The translations under genes were made by a program, and so were the position numbers. The notes beneath the pieces are model-generated. The model saw nothing but the letters and a program-made list of their open reading frames with translations. It was not told the origin of the DNA and ran no database searches. A DNA stretch of 64,000 nucleotides. It comes from Haliclona indistincta (taxonomy: Eukaryota > Porifera > Demospongiae > Haplosclerida > Chalinidae). Where the stretch lies: assembly GCA_964017065.1 (NCBI GenBank), contig OZ024787.1, positions 8,851,899 through 8,915,898 of the forward strand, read 5' to 3'. This document shows, piece by piece, positions 11,499 to 23,542 of the stretch (the first letter of the stretch is position 1; every line of letters starts with the position of its first letter).

Positions 11499-11810
11499 AC
11501 ATACATAAAAAAGACCCATAATAAGATCAACCAGATAACACTATCCATGGGACAATTTTATGTACAATAATTACTCACCATACGTTAAGGGTTCACCCCA
11601 TGCTCCACCCACATACATAAAAAGGACCCATAATAAGATCAACCAGATAGCACTATCCATGGGACAATTTTATGTACACTAATTACTCACCATGCATTAA
11701 GGGTTCACCCCATGCTCCACCCACATACATAAAAAGGACCCATAATAAGATATCTACTAGGTAACACTACCATGATACAATTTTATGTACGATGCATATA
11801 CTTCACTGCA
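11499..11810. repeat. 112 bp tandem repeat, about three units
   Basis: Units start at 11499, 11611 and 11723 (ACATACATAAAAA...), each with CCATGGGACAATTTTATGTAC and CACCCCATGCTCCACCC. The inverted counterpart with about two units lies at 15430-15645. Confidence 0.85.
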
Positions 11811-13834
11811 GGGATCACAGTTCTAACACAATATTATAAATCCATCTGACGTTATCGTGGTACATGCATGCAATTGAATATAATTTCAATGACAATTACA
11901 TGTAACTCATGGTAAAGTATTGGCGAATTACAATGTTGAGTGATAATAACAGCCAAAATGCTAAATGATGATGTCTGTTGAGCTATCAGTTATAGTTGTG
12001 ACAGCAAGTGATATTATGAATGGTCTTTATCCGTACGCGTAGTGGGATACAAGTAAGTGATATGAAGAGATTACACATTATTCTTTATCAGTAGATGAAT
12101 CTACCCAGCAAGTGATGCGATGTGATTACAATAGCTGATAGTATTCATCCGTAGATGGATCTATATTGCTCTGTCCCATCCTCTACTTTATGGGTTCCTA
12201 CCAATGATCACTCCTACATACCACTTTTCATCATCAAAATAATTATACTTTGACATTTTTATCAAAGTAACTGACAGGTGCTTTTCCTACAATGGTATGA
12301 CTGAAATAGAAATTGAATGTTTTAATGGTCACTAATGATGTTAACTCTTTAGTGACTGAATTATTTTGACGAAAATTCGGCTTGCTCTAAACTGACAGTT
12401 TGTCTTGCGATTTCTACAACATGCAGTACGCTAGCTGTTCCAAACTAGCACTGTTTTTTCCTGGCATGTCAAAGTTTACGACCATGTACTAAACTCTGAG
12501 TTGGCCACTCCCAATTCGGAACTGAAGCCGCTTAAGTGCTGCGACCTCGTCATTTTTCAGCCAATTTTGGCCTTCGTTTAGCCCTGGTGACTGATACAAA
12601 AGCCTGGTGGTGTCCAGGTGAGCAAACAGCATAGTTTAGACCATATTCTATGCCCAAGTATGCATTTCCGGGCATCCTGAAGCCCCAAAAATGCCGAAAG
12701 CGGCGAGGGGCTCCGCCCCTTCGAACCCCGGGTTAAAGGGGGGACACCCCCCTTTAAAAATCCCCCCGTTCTATATATTTTAGTGGGGAGGGCGCGGCGA
12801 AAAACAGGTGGTTTTTTCAGGTAAAGTTAGCTTTTGCAATTAAACTTTATTTGACCTTTCTAGAGCACTTTTCCCACTATTTATGACGTCTACAGTAGGT
12901 GGAGTCAATTATGACGGCTAAATCCGCTATAGGCCTTAAAGGGTTAATTGTACATGTACCTTTTGTCTGTTTTGTTCGTCTCTGCCTTGTGGTACCTATT
13001 TAGAATTATAATTTATCCCTGATTTATACCTCAATGATTGTCTAGCTGCGATCTTTATTCTCTTTGGTTAGAAAGTCCTCATTGTCTAGATCTGTTGATG
13101 CACAAAGCTTCTTTCTCACTTGTGCCGCTATAGTAAAAGCATTTATAGTTCCGTGAATTAAAGGCTTTGTTTAGTCTTGAAGAAGATCTCTTGATTGTTT
13201 CTACTGTTTTCCTTTGAAATGATATAGGGAGGCCGCTATAGACAAACAAATGCTCAAAGTCATCTTCTTATCCTGTCGGCAAGTCAAATCCAAACATGGC
13301 TCAAGAGTTTCAGACTTGTTTGACTTGTGAATTGAGCACTTGTTGATTGAGTTGCAGCCTCACCCATTTTTGTTTAAGTATACATACAATCAGTGCTGAT
13401 TATGGTATTGTTTGTTCTACATACAGAAATCCTGTTTTTACAGACTGCAGATAATAATAACTTACTGGAAATCTGCCCTCTATATCCGCAGTACATGCAT
13501 TTATCATGCAACTATGATAAATTCGCTCAACTTTATACAAAAGTGGTAGATGGACTTAATCAAAACAGTCATTCATGACCCTCACTGCCAACAAGCAGGC
13601 ATATCCCTTGCCTGTTGAGATACTGGTTGGCTGCCTGCCGGCTGGAGCTCTGATACAGTTTGGACTTTGAGAGAATTAGGTCAGTGTCAGGCTACTCGTC
13701 TGCATGCAGTGCATGGACTCTCTTCCAGTCTCTCCCTGTAGGCTGTTAATTCTATTGTGAATGTGTTTTATAGTGTTCTAATTAATTTTTATTAAGTTGA
13801 TAATTTATAGTTTATATCAGCGGTTTATATCCTT
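11811..13834. other. Interior of the 6 kb element, no supported gene
   Basis: Contains a GC-rich segment at 12690-12790 with hairpin-forming AAAGGGGGGACACCCCCCTTT-like symmetry, and a short 61-codon frame at 13393-13578 that I cannot match to a family. The rest shows nothing I can call. Confidence 0.35.
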
Positions 13835-15160
13835 ATTTATTTATTTATTATTTTTTTAATATTTGGCATAGGCCTGGATACATACAATAGCAAACAATGC
13901 TAACACGAGGTATGCACCCCAAATAACAAAAAATTTACTAAATTAAAATTATAAGTATACAGTAACACACAGCACAAAAATTAAGGTTTGGTACATTTTT
14001 TAAAAGACGAAAAGTTAGATAAAGAAACAACATCAAAGCTTAAACTGTTCCAAAGTTTAGTTGAAGAGGGAAAAAAAGAACCGGAGAATTGATTAGATTT
14101 GGATGGATAGCTGGCGATGCTCAGGGAATGGTGTGATCTAGTTGAATACAGACTAGAATCGAAACGTATGGGAGCATCGGGGAAGTCTACCATTGAATAA
14201 ACAATTTTATAAAGAGTACAAATCTTTAGATGGGCCCTCCTATCTTGAAGAGAAGGCAAGTTTGTTTGAGAAAGAAGTAGGTCGTAAGATGCATCCCAAC
14301 TTTTAGTACAGGCTCTAAGAGCGAATTTTGGACAGACTCTAAGGCAGCAATGTCTTTCTTGAGGTGCGGGTCCCATACCTGGCAGGCATACTCAAGATTG
14401 GGTCTTATAAAAGCTTTGTGTAAGAGTATACAACTGTTGACATCCATGGCTGAAAAGAACTTACAATGAAACAAACCAACAAGCTTTTTAGTTTTGGAAC
14501 AAATTGTATTAATGTGGAAAGACCAATTCAGATCTGAGGTGAGAAAAACCCCTAAGTATTTATAGGCATCAGCTTTTGTAAGGGAATTCCATCAATAGAC
14601 AAAGTAACTGGAGGAGCATCAATGCTACGTTTTCTTGAAAAAACCATAAATTTGCACTTTTGAGCATTGAATTGCATATCCAGCGGGTGATTGCATCAAT
14701 ATCTTTCTGGAGTAACTCATAGTCTAAAGGAGTATGAATTGGCCTATATAGAGCCATGTCATCTGCAAAAAGGATTGCAGAGGCCTTCTCCAGGATTAAA
14801 GAGGAAATACCATCAACATAGATAACAAATAATAATGGGCCTAAGACCGAGCCCTGGGGAACCCCGGATACAACTGGAAGAGAAGATGACTCCTCTCCAC
14901 TAACAAGGACCTTCTGCTCTCTCTCAAAAAGGTAACTAGTAATCCAACTTAGCAGATACTCATTGATACCCAACTTCTCAAGTTTTTGTAATAATGGGCG
15001 ATGTGGCACAGAGTCAAAGGTCTTGCGCAAATCAAAAAAGACAGCACAAACCTCAGTATTGGAATTCAATTGCAGGAGCCAATCATGGACAACAGACAAC
15101 AAAGCAGCTGTGGTTGATTTCCCAGGGAGGAAACCCCATTGATTACTATCTAACAAGTTA
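13835..15160 (-). pseudogene. 5'-truncated non-LTR retrotransposon (reverse transcriptase remnant)
   Basis: Minus-strand RT of the CR1/L2/Jockey type. 15156-14569 reads SNQWGFLPGKSTTAAL, DLRKTFDSVPH (motif A), SGVPQGSVLGPLLF (motif B) and FADDMALYR (motif C). After frameshifts, 14474-14226 (RPNLEYACQVWDPH) and 14376-13981 (LWNSLSFDVVSLSNFSSFKK) are the C-terminal tail. The 3' end is a TAAA-type tail at 13835-13860. The 5' end is cut at about 15160, before the endonuclease domain, typical of incomplete target-primed insertion. Multiple frameshifts make it dead. It is related to, but not the same family as, the intact element at 22.4 kb. Confidence 0.85.
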
Positions 15161-15414
15161 TTCTCAATTTATATCTTATCCATCATGTATTCAGTATTAT
15201 CATAGGCATTCTTCTGTATTGTGTTATATTTGTTGTGTTGCTTTGTTTTGGTAATAATAAAAAATAGTAATAACAAAAAGAGAAATACAGGTAACAATAA
15301 AAGGTAAGCGGGTGCATGCATGGCTGGGTCTTAAGAGCTAGCTTGCTGGTTTGAACCTAGCAGAACCTGCAATGAATTTTATTCAGAGCACTAGTGGGTG
15401 GAGCCAACATTCAT
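15161..15414. other. Interior of the 6 kb element between RT remnant and right arm
   Basis: Short sequence with a TAATAATAAAAAATAG-like A-rich stretch. No gene is recognised. Confidence 0.3.
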
Positions 15415-15647
15415 GATCCCTGCAGTGAAGTATATGCATCTTACATAAAATTGTCTCATGGTAGTGTTACCTAGTAGATCTTAATACGGGTCCTTTTTAT
15501 GTATGTGGGTGGAGCATGGGGTGAACCCTTAATGTATGGTGAGTAATTATTGTACATAAAATTGTCCCATGGATAGTGTTATCTGGTTCATCTTATTATG
15601 GGTCCTTTTTATGTATGTGGGTGGAGCATGGGGTGAAACCGTAATGA

Positions 15648-17061
<1,414 letters not shown>

Positions 17062-17283
17062 AATAGAGGCTAATTGTACATAAAAAGGCTCCATATAAGA
17101 GAGGCTCTGTACATAAAAAAGCCCCATAATATTAAGGGACCAGAGTACATAAAAAAGACCCATAATATTAGGGATCTTTTGTGCATAAAAAAGACCCATA
17201 ATAATTATAAGGGGACTTTTTACATAAAAAGGACCCATAATATTAGGGGACTTTCTTGAAAAAAGTACTCTTCTACCAACCCC

Positions 17284-18491
17284 TGAGAGCCAGTCAGTAT
17301 CCAAGCAGTGCCATGGTTGGAAAAAGTGTACAGTGAAGGAAGAAAGGTCGGTAAGGTTTAAGTCATCATTGTTATCAATTGGTTTCTGCAGGATTTGTCC
17401 TCATGCAGAGATGCCTTCTCCTCGTGCTATGAAGAGCCACATTAACTATAATATGATGCCTGGTGGAGAGCCTGCCAAGTCTCCAGCTAAATATATCTAT
17501 GTTGCTAGGAACCCAATAGATGTGGCGGTGTCACTGTTCTATCATACCCGTCGAATGGTCTGTTTTGAATTCACATGAGACTGCATGGAATTGTTTCTTT
17601 GAGTATTTTATGCGGCTCATGGTATGATCATGTGCTAGGATGGTGGGAACATAAAGGTTTGCTAATAATTAACCCCAAGTGCATGCTTAAGGAGCATAAC
17701 AAAATGCAACTCTCAATAGCACAATGGTAAAACTTCTACTGCTACGTGCATATGCTAGTGCATTGCAGAAATTATGAGGAAGTTTTCTTACGAAGCAGTG
17801 GGTATATAGTCTGGGTATGCATGCATGGTGCATGAAATCGTGCTTACCGTGTTCAGCACTCAGGGATATCATGGGTCTCATGTTTTATCTTTTATACCGT
17901 AGCACTCCAACCATATACCTTTAACTAAGCAGGAGCTTATCCACCATACAGCTATGAAAATCACTATTTTATTGTTTATAAGTATACTTTTAGAGACTGA
18001 GTATAAATTATCTTATTAAAAGAATTAATAGTCAATAAAAAGAAGCGCTATTTTTAGTGCATGCAATGTTATAAATAGTAAAAGTGGTGTCATTGATATT
18101 TACTTTAAATGTATGTTATGCAGCCATGCATTCTCCATGCAGATGCTGACAATATCCTGTTTATCAAATATGAAGACATGAAAGAGAACCACAAAGAAGC
18201 TATAAAATCTATTGCTAAATTCATGGGGCATGATCTTACACCAGATGTAGTAGACTCCATCTGTGAGCAGACCACCTTTGAGTCCATGCAAGAGAATATC
18301 AGAATAACAGCACTAACTTTACTTGGAACAACAAACGTCAAAAGACACTGTCTGAAGGCTACACAGATTTCTTGCGTAAAGGTGTTGTAGGGGACTGGAA
18401 GAATCACTTCAGTGAGGACCAGTCAGCTAGACTAGATGAACAATATGCTGAAAGAATGAACGGAACTGGATTAGATTTTAGGTTCGAATAA
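17284..18491 (+). pseudogene. Sulfotransferase pseudogene C
   Basis: Paralogue of sulfotransferases A and B, dead on several counts. Exon 1 starts abruptly at the border of the 6 kb element and keeps only its last ~60 bases (to 17346), so start codon and PAPS loop are missing. Exon 2 (from 17392) has a 4-base TGCA insertion near its start, a TGA after CFEFT at 17576-17578 and a deletion removing about FINGKAEG. Exon 3 (18142-18491) has an 8-base insertion after MQEN that shifts the frame. Intron 1 is preserved at 45 bp. The 3' flank and the following UNC13-like pseudo-exons match those after gene B. Confidence 0.9.
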
Positions 18492-18750
18492 CTAATACAT
18501 CTTGTATTACAATTTTATTATAATTTCAATAACACGATGAATAATTATGTAGAACTTATATTGCAGAAATTTAAATTGTTATCCCATCTTGTTCCTTTAT
18601 TTTTGCACCGTCATCCCTACGCTGTTACAATGTTTTTGACAGTATGAGAGTTGGACAGGAGATGACTGGTATACCTTTCCTGTCAGTACTTCTCATGGAC
18701 ACCTGAACACAAAATGAATAAACATAATCAAAATGGGATATGTAAGGACA

Positions 18751-18983
18751 GCCTGCTCTGTCTGCAGCTATTCTCCAGTCAGTCCTTTTCCTCCACTGTC
18801 GCTCAAGATTAGAGTCACTTCAAACAAGTTAGCATAGCATGCAGTGACGCATGATCACTGGCTGAAACAAGGAATCAAATCAACCACACTCTTCTCATTC
18901 TATATGTAGTTACCGTGTGAGGTATCTGGTGATATTGAGTGTTTAAAGCGTCAAGCACTTCCTTCCAAAGATCACTGAGTACA
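18751..18983 (-). pseudogene. UNC13-like pseudo-exons, second duplicate
   Basis: 18914-18983 is a frame-intact 70 bp copy of exon 60832-60901 (VLSDLWKEVLDAL). 18751-18861 is a damaged copy of exon 60661-60777. The arrangement is the same as at 5001-5235, so the sulfotransferase 3' half and these exons were duplicated as one block. No other UNC13 exons are near. Confidence 0.8.
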
Positions 18984-19292
18984 CTGTACATAGTAAATAA
19001 AACAGAAATGTAAAGTGCTAAACATAAACATTGTTAGTGTTGAATTTTGATATGTAAAATTCTGTATTTTTCAATTTTTGGAATATTTTGATAAATTTAT
19101 GAGGTCCAAAGTATGCATGTCTCCAAATGGTGTCATAAAGTGTTATAACATTCAGTTTAACATAGTTTATAGCCAAAGTCTAAGACCTGAGCTACCATGC
19201 ATGATAGCAAGTTTCATGATACCTATTTTAAACCCTTTACTACAATCTCTAAAATACTAGTATTCATGCAGTTGTACCCATGCTGGTATTAG
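18984..19292. other. Flank of duplicated block
   Basis: Continues the intron of the UNC13-like gene (compare 62170-62225) up to E copy 2. No gene is recognised. Confidence 0.4.
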
Positions 19293-20785
19293 GGAGACAC
19301 GGTAGTGTCTCCCTATGTAGGGTTGAACGAGAAAACAAGATGGCGGCTACATACAATGTATTAGCGTTCAAACGCTGATATTTCGCCTGGTGATGAATTT
19401 TATACGTCCAAAGACACTTAGATCTGCTCTCTGGCGTTGCCCCATCTTGCAGTAGCAAGGAGATCGCTCGAAATTGTTGCTAAAGTGACGAACCTGAAAA
19501 CGGTGAAAATCGGCTTTCGTCATCTTCTTCCGCCTAGCGCCTTTATGCGAACAGTGCCGAGACCAAAACACCCACGAACATTCGTGAAATTCTCCTGGCA
19601 GGTGCCTTTTGAACATTGTTTTTAGCGAAACGGCGATCTAAATTCCGCGAGTTCTCGATCGTGATCCATTGTCAGGTAAGTGTTAGACGCCATTATTGTG
19701 ATTGCGCAACACGCCCGCACGTGACCAAGCAGTGGCTAGCGCACGTGACCAAGCACTAGCTTGAGTATCGCCATGCCGTATGGATCATGGAGAACACATA
19801 TTTGTCTGGAGTCTTCGAATAAGGGCAAGCTCGTGTAGGATCTCCATTCTGCGCTTGCCAGATAATTATAACCGGCATACAGGTCTACAAATAAGTGTGG
19901 GCGGGGCTCGTATGCATGAATGCGTAGGCGAGCTGATATGTACCACATAACAAATATTTTTAGCTACAAGTTCAAAATTGTCTAGGGCGTAACTAGAACT
20001 TTAGAACCGAGGAGGCGCGCGCGATTTTGGGAAATAACTCATTAATATTCATTAGATTTCGTCATTTTCTGCCTCGTAGCAGCGCGCCATTGCATGGTGA
20101 AATAGCGTACTTAGCCTGGATGGAGTGGAGAGCACGATAGAGACAGCTGTGTCAGGCAAGACAGCTGTACTAGGCAAGGTATATACGTTAATAAAAATTT
20201 TGGTTGGGCAAAAGCGAGGAGGCAAGCGCCTCCTCTGCCTCACGGTAGTTACGCTACTGATTGTTAATAATAAAGAAAAGCCATCAAACAACAGGAAAAC
20301 TAAACCAATGGTGGAAACCATGACAAAGACGACTCAGTACATGGATGATATTGAACTGCAAATGAAAAAGGACACAAACAAGAAAATAAAAAAGATTTCT
20401 ATCGAAATCAAAAGGATGTAGGGTTAGTGTGAAATCTACCACTGGTCCACAATGTAATCTAACAAGGAACAAGCATGGAATGGTAACACGATTGACTTGC
20501 TAACAGGCCATAGATCCCTACATCAGTGGCTGTACATAAGATCAATAATTATTTTGTCACAAGCTGTCAATTTAATGCATGTCTGGTGTCAGTCAACAGC
20601 AACTAGCTGAATTAGCTATAGCCAACCACAGCAGCCACTGATGCAGGGATCTATGGTCTGTTAGCAAGTCAATCGTGTTACCATTCCATGCTTGTTCCTT
20701 GTTAGATTACATTGTGGACCAGTGGTAGATTTCACAACCCTACATCCTTTTGATTTCGATAGAAATCTTTTTTATTTTCTTAATT
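19293..20785. mobile_element. Repeat element E, copy 2 (inverted) with nested MITE
   Basis: Inverted relative to copies 1 and 3: body 19293-20380, then the foldback arms at about 20385-20570 and 20630-20785. The GAAA tract is absent. A nested insertion at about 19983-20257 is flanked by ATTGT duplications and has GTAACTA-containing inverted ends. Copies 1 and 3 lack it, giving the empty site. Confidence 0.75.
19983..20257. mobile_element. ~275 bp MITE, 5-bp ATTGT duplication
   Basis: Ends resemble CTAGGGCGTAACTAG and TAGTTACGCTACTG (inverted). E copy 3 shows the uninterrupted site near 44537-44545. The 310 bp insertion at 37687-37994 has a similar 5-bp duplication and a CAGTGGCGTAG-type end, so they may be one superfamily. 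Confidence 0.6.
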
Positions 20786-20789
20786 ATAG

Positions 20790-21629
20790 TGTCAGCCGTG
20801 GTATTCAGCCAATCAGCTGATTGTAGAACATTAAAATTAGTGCCATATTGGGAACTTCTCAATCATGTTTCCAAAATCACAAGAGTATTTTTGTCAGCCC
20901 ACAAGTGTTTTAGTAAAATACAGTTTAATCACAAAGGCTGCTGGGAATGCTCATTTGAATTCAGTGGCCATAGGAGTGAACAATTCAACAATTGTGGGTC
21001 AACTTATCTCAAATATTACAGTTTATGTAGCTGTACTGCTCTTTCAGTCGCTATCAGATGCCACACAAAGAATCATGAAGGAACTAATAATTAACAAGGA
21101 AACCAACCACTGGTGTGTAAATAGATCAAATAATCTTATCATGAGGTGTGAATGCAGACAGGGCAATGCATGAGACAAACACAACTGCATGGAGCCCACT
21201 CTTGCGCATACTAAACCTCCAAGGCATAATGACTGTTAGCATGGTGACAGTACATGATGTTATGCTAAACCAAATTTTTCTGCAAGAGTGCTGAGAACAT
21301 AATTGTTCAGTTTTCTTAGGCTATGTAACATTGCAATTTGTCCCTGCTACCTCAGTCAAACATCGAAACTTTGCAACTTAATTTAGCGTAAAGGTTTGAC
21401 ACCTGCATTAGAATTATTCATGTTATGATTTATTCAGTGCTATAGGGACCATGAAGCTTTCACACCTCAATTAATACTCAAGATAATACAATGCAACAAA
21501 CTGTGTAATCTGATCAAAGAATAGGATTAGGTGGGAAAGCTGAAAGGAAGACTGATATCAACGCATACATTATTACCATGACATTAATGCAGACACGTCC
21601 ACATGAATCCCATTTTTGAATGAGAGTAT
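20790..21629. repeat. R-unit copy R3, 5' part
   Basis: Begins GTGTCAGCCGTGGTATTCAG and runs parallel to the other R units until the element at 21630. It resumes at 22293-22336 and again after 27420 to about 28000, so R3 was split by two insertions. Confidence 0.75.
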
Positions 21630-22292
21630 AATATATGTTCCGCGCTTTTTAGGAATCTGCGCTTTCTCGAGAAAGCGCAGCGCTTTCTAGGAATCCTTAG
21701 AAAGCGCGGGCTTTCTCGAGAAAGCGCTGCGCTTTCTCCAGAAAGCGCAGTCACAGAAAGCGCAACGGATACTGCGCTTTCTAAGGTTTAGCTCCTGTTG
21801 TTACACGGCTCTTGTCGCTCAAGAATCGCCACAAAATAGCTCTCTACTACTATAGGTGTTAGAATTTAAGTTGGGTGAGTCTTTTGTCGAGTGTAATGGC
21901 CCGGCATGGCAGCAACTCGTACTGCTCTGACGATTTGAGCCTGAGCGAGCACAATGATCCCGAGCGAGCATGCACGCTATTACCCGTGCTGCTCTTTTGT
22001 ACCTAAGACCGTAACATGCATGCCTGAGTATGCAATGCTACCTAGACTGCTATCTGTTTCTCATCATAGTGTGATACCCTGTCACAAAGCACAGGAAGGC
22101 TGACAACATTCCTGCCATGCATGGACATGACTAGCTGGCACTCAGTATACAGTAGGCAAAGCTCCATGCAGAGCAAAACAACCCTAACACACTGAAATAT
22201 GTGTCGTTGTTGCCTCTCTTCAGAAAGGCAACAACGACAGGCAATTTGCGCTTTCTCGAGAAAGCGCAAATTCCTGAAAAGCGCGGAACATA
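21630..22292. mobile_element. TIR element packed with GCGCTTTC palindromes
   Basis: Inverted ends ATATGTTCCGCGCTTTT and AAAAGCGCGGAACATAT. The R-unit sequence it interrupts (compare 31592-31610) implies a TA or TAT duplication. The perfect 20-bp palindrome GCGCTTTCTCGAGAAAGCGC occurs at 21659-21678 and 22248-22267, with further variants at about 21703-21760. No protein-coding gene is seen inside. Confidence 0.75.
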
Positions 22293-22397
22293 TATGTACA
22301 CCTGCAGAAGTTCTTTACTGCATATATATATATATTTATAGCATAGCTAAGAGTGTTTGACCAATCAGATTGCCCAGTTGCTGGGTTATATTTCTCA

Positions 22398-22419
22398 TAT
22401 GACCCGCGGGTTTTCATAT
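22398..22419. repeat. Target-site duplication, left copy
   Basis: This 22-base segment matches 26608-26629 with two mismatches and brackets the retrotransposon. The unoccupied site is visible at about 61322-61343. Confidence 0.85.
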
Positions 22420-22449
22420 ACACATGAAAAACAACCCCACACCCACAAG

Positions 22450-23538
22450 ATGGCCGACACTAGTACTCGCAAAGCTGGCAAGAGAAAGCGTACTGAAGAC
22501 GCTCGCGACAGTGTGTCAGTGAAGAAAACTGTCCGTAGGGATGGCTGCTCACAGAATGAGACCTGCCCAGTTTGCTCTGACTCTATTGTGGATGCTACTG
22601 AGGACGTTGCGGGGCAGGAGGCTCTGTTCTGTGAAGGTTCTTGTAAACAGTGGCTGCACCGCTGGTGTGCTGGCGTCCGTCAAGGAGACTATGAGCCTCT
22701 TTCATCTAGCCAAGAGCCTTTTGTGTGTAATTTATGCACCATTGAATTGCAGCAAAAGCAAATCGACAATTTGTTACTATCTGTTGGGGCGTTGAAGGAG
22801 ACAGTTGATACTCTGCAGAGTTCTGTTGCTATACTAAAGTCGGAAATCCTTCAACTTAAGGAAACGAGAATTCCTAGTCCTGTGGCTACTGAAACAGTCT
22901 TGGATTGGCAAACGGTTGCCAAAAAGAAAAAGCGCGGAAATCAAAAAAAATCTAATAAGGAGCCATCCAAGCAAGGTCCACCTGCTCGCCCTCCTCTTTT
23001 ACCTAACAGTTCTGTTGAACGTGGTTCTTTGGTTGAGGTACCTGGTGCTCGTAAGATTTGGGGCACTGTGAAGGCCACTTCATCATCTGCTGTGTTGGGA
23101 ACAATAAAACGGCTAACTTCATCCGGTGCAAAGCTTTCTATTAAAAGAAAATCTCAACCAGCTACAGAGGATCGACGTCGTGAGCGATGGTGGTTTATAT
23201 TGAAGGGAAAGGAGGAAGATCTCATTCAACTTCAAACTGAGTGGGAGACTGTAAACATTCAAACGAGCTGGAAAATAGAACGAGTTTGCTACTACTCCAG
23301 TTACGACGGTGCTTCAAATACTCCTACTTTGAACACCCCCCATGGTCCGCAATCTGCTGGTCAGGAAGTTTCAGTTGATATACCCCATGTGACTCCTGCC
23401 GTGCCAGTGGCTGCTGAGCGTTTAAGTTCAAACTCTACTACCCGGGCTCAGACAGAGATTGGTACGACACACCTCCCTTCCCTCTCCCAGTGTAATACAT
23501 CAACTTCTGCTGGTGGTACTGGTGCTAGTTCCGATTGA
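22450..23538 (+). CDS. Retrotransposon ORF1 protein (PHD finger, coiled coil)
   Basis: 362 aa from ATG at 22450. An upstream in-frame ATG (22357) lies in the flanking element, outside the insertion, so it is not used as the start. Residues 2-30 are basic (KRKRTE). A C4-H-C3 PHD finger follows: CPVC, FCEGSC, HRWC and CNLC. Then comes a heptad-rich stretch (about residues 100-145) suited to oligomerisation, a Lys-rich segment (KKKKRGNQKK), and a Ser/Thr-rich tail. ORF1 proteins of this clade bind element RNA and form the RNP. The frame ends at TGA 23536-23538, followed directly by CTA G, and the same frame then stays open for 964 codons. Confidence 0.88.
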   Translation: MADTSTRKAGKRKRTEDARDSVSVKKTVRRDGCSQNETCPVCSDSIVDATEDVAGQEALFCEGSCKQWLHRWCAGVRQGDYEPLSSSQEPFVCNLCTIELQQKQIDNLLLSVGALKETVDTLQSSVAILKSEILQLKETRIPSPVATETVLDWQTVAKKKKRGNQKKSNKEPSKQGPPARPPLLPNSSVERGSLVEVPGARKIWGTVKATSSSAVLGTIKRLTSSGAKLSIKRKSQPATEDRRRERWWFILKGKEEDLIQLQTEWETVNIQTSWKIERVCYYSSYDGASNTPTLNTPHGPQSAGQEVSVDIPHVTPAVPVAAERLSSNSTTRAQTEIGTTHLPSLSQCNTSTSAGGTGASSD

Positions 23539-23542
23539 CTAG
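23536..23542 (+). promoter_or_regulatory. Candidate readthrough stop, UGA-CUA-G
   Basis: The ORF1 stop TGA is followed by CTAG. UGA CUA is an established leaky stop context, used in alphaviruses and in several animal genes with functional readthrough. ORF2 lies in the same frame with no AUG before 24460. No strong 3' hairpin is obvious by eye. Confidence 0.6.

Noticed and set aside
11296..11508. 70-codon ORF rich in GLFYV
   Set aside because: It follows the ~35 bp array in the terminal repeat; the mirrored ORF at 17047-17304 has the same cause.
11499..11810. CRISPR-like regularly spaced repeats
   Set aside because: Units are contiguous tandem copies without unique spacers, in a eukaryotic mobile element.
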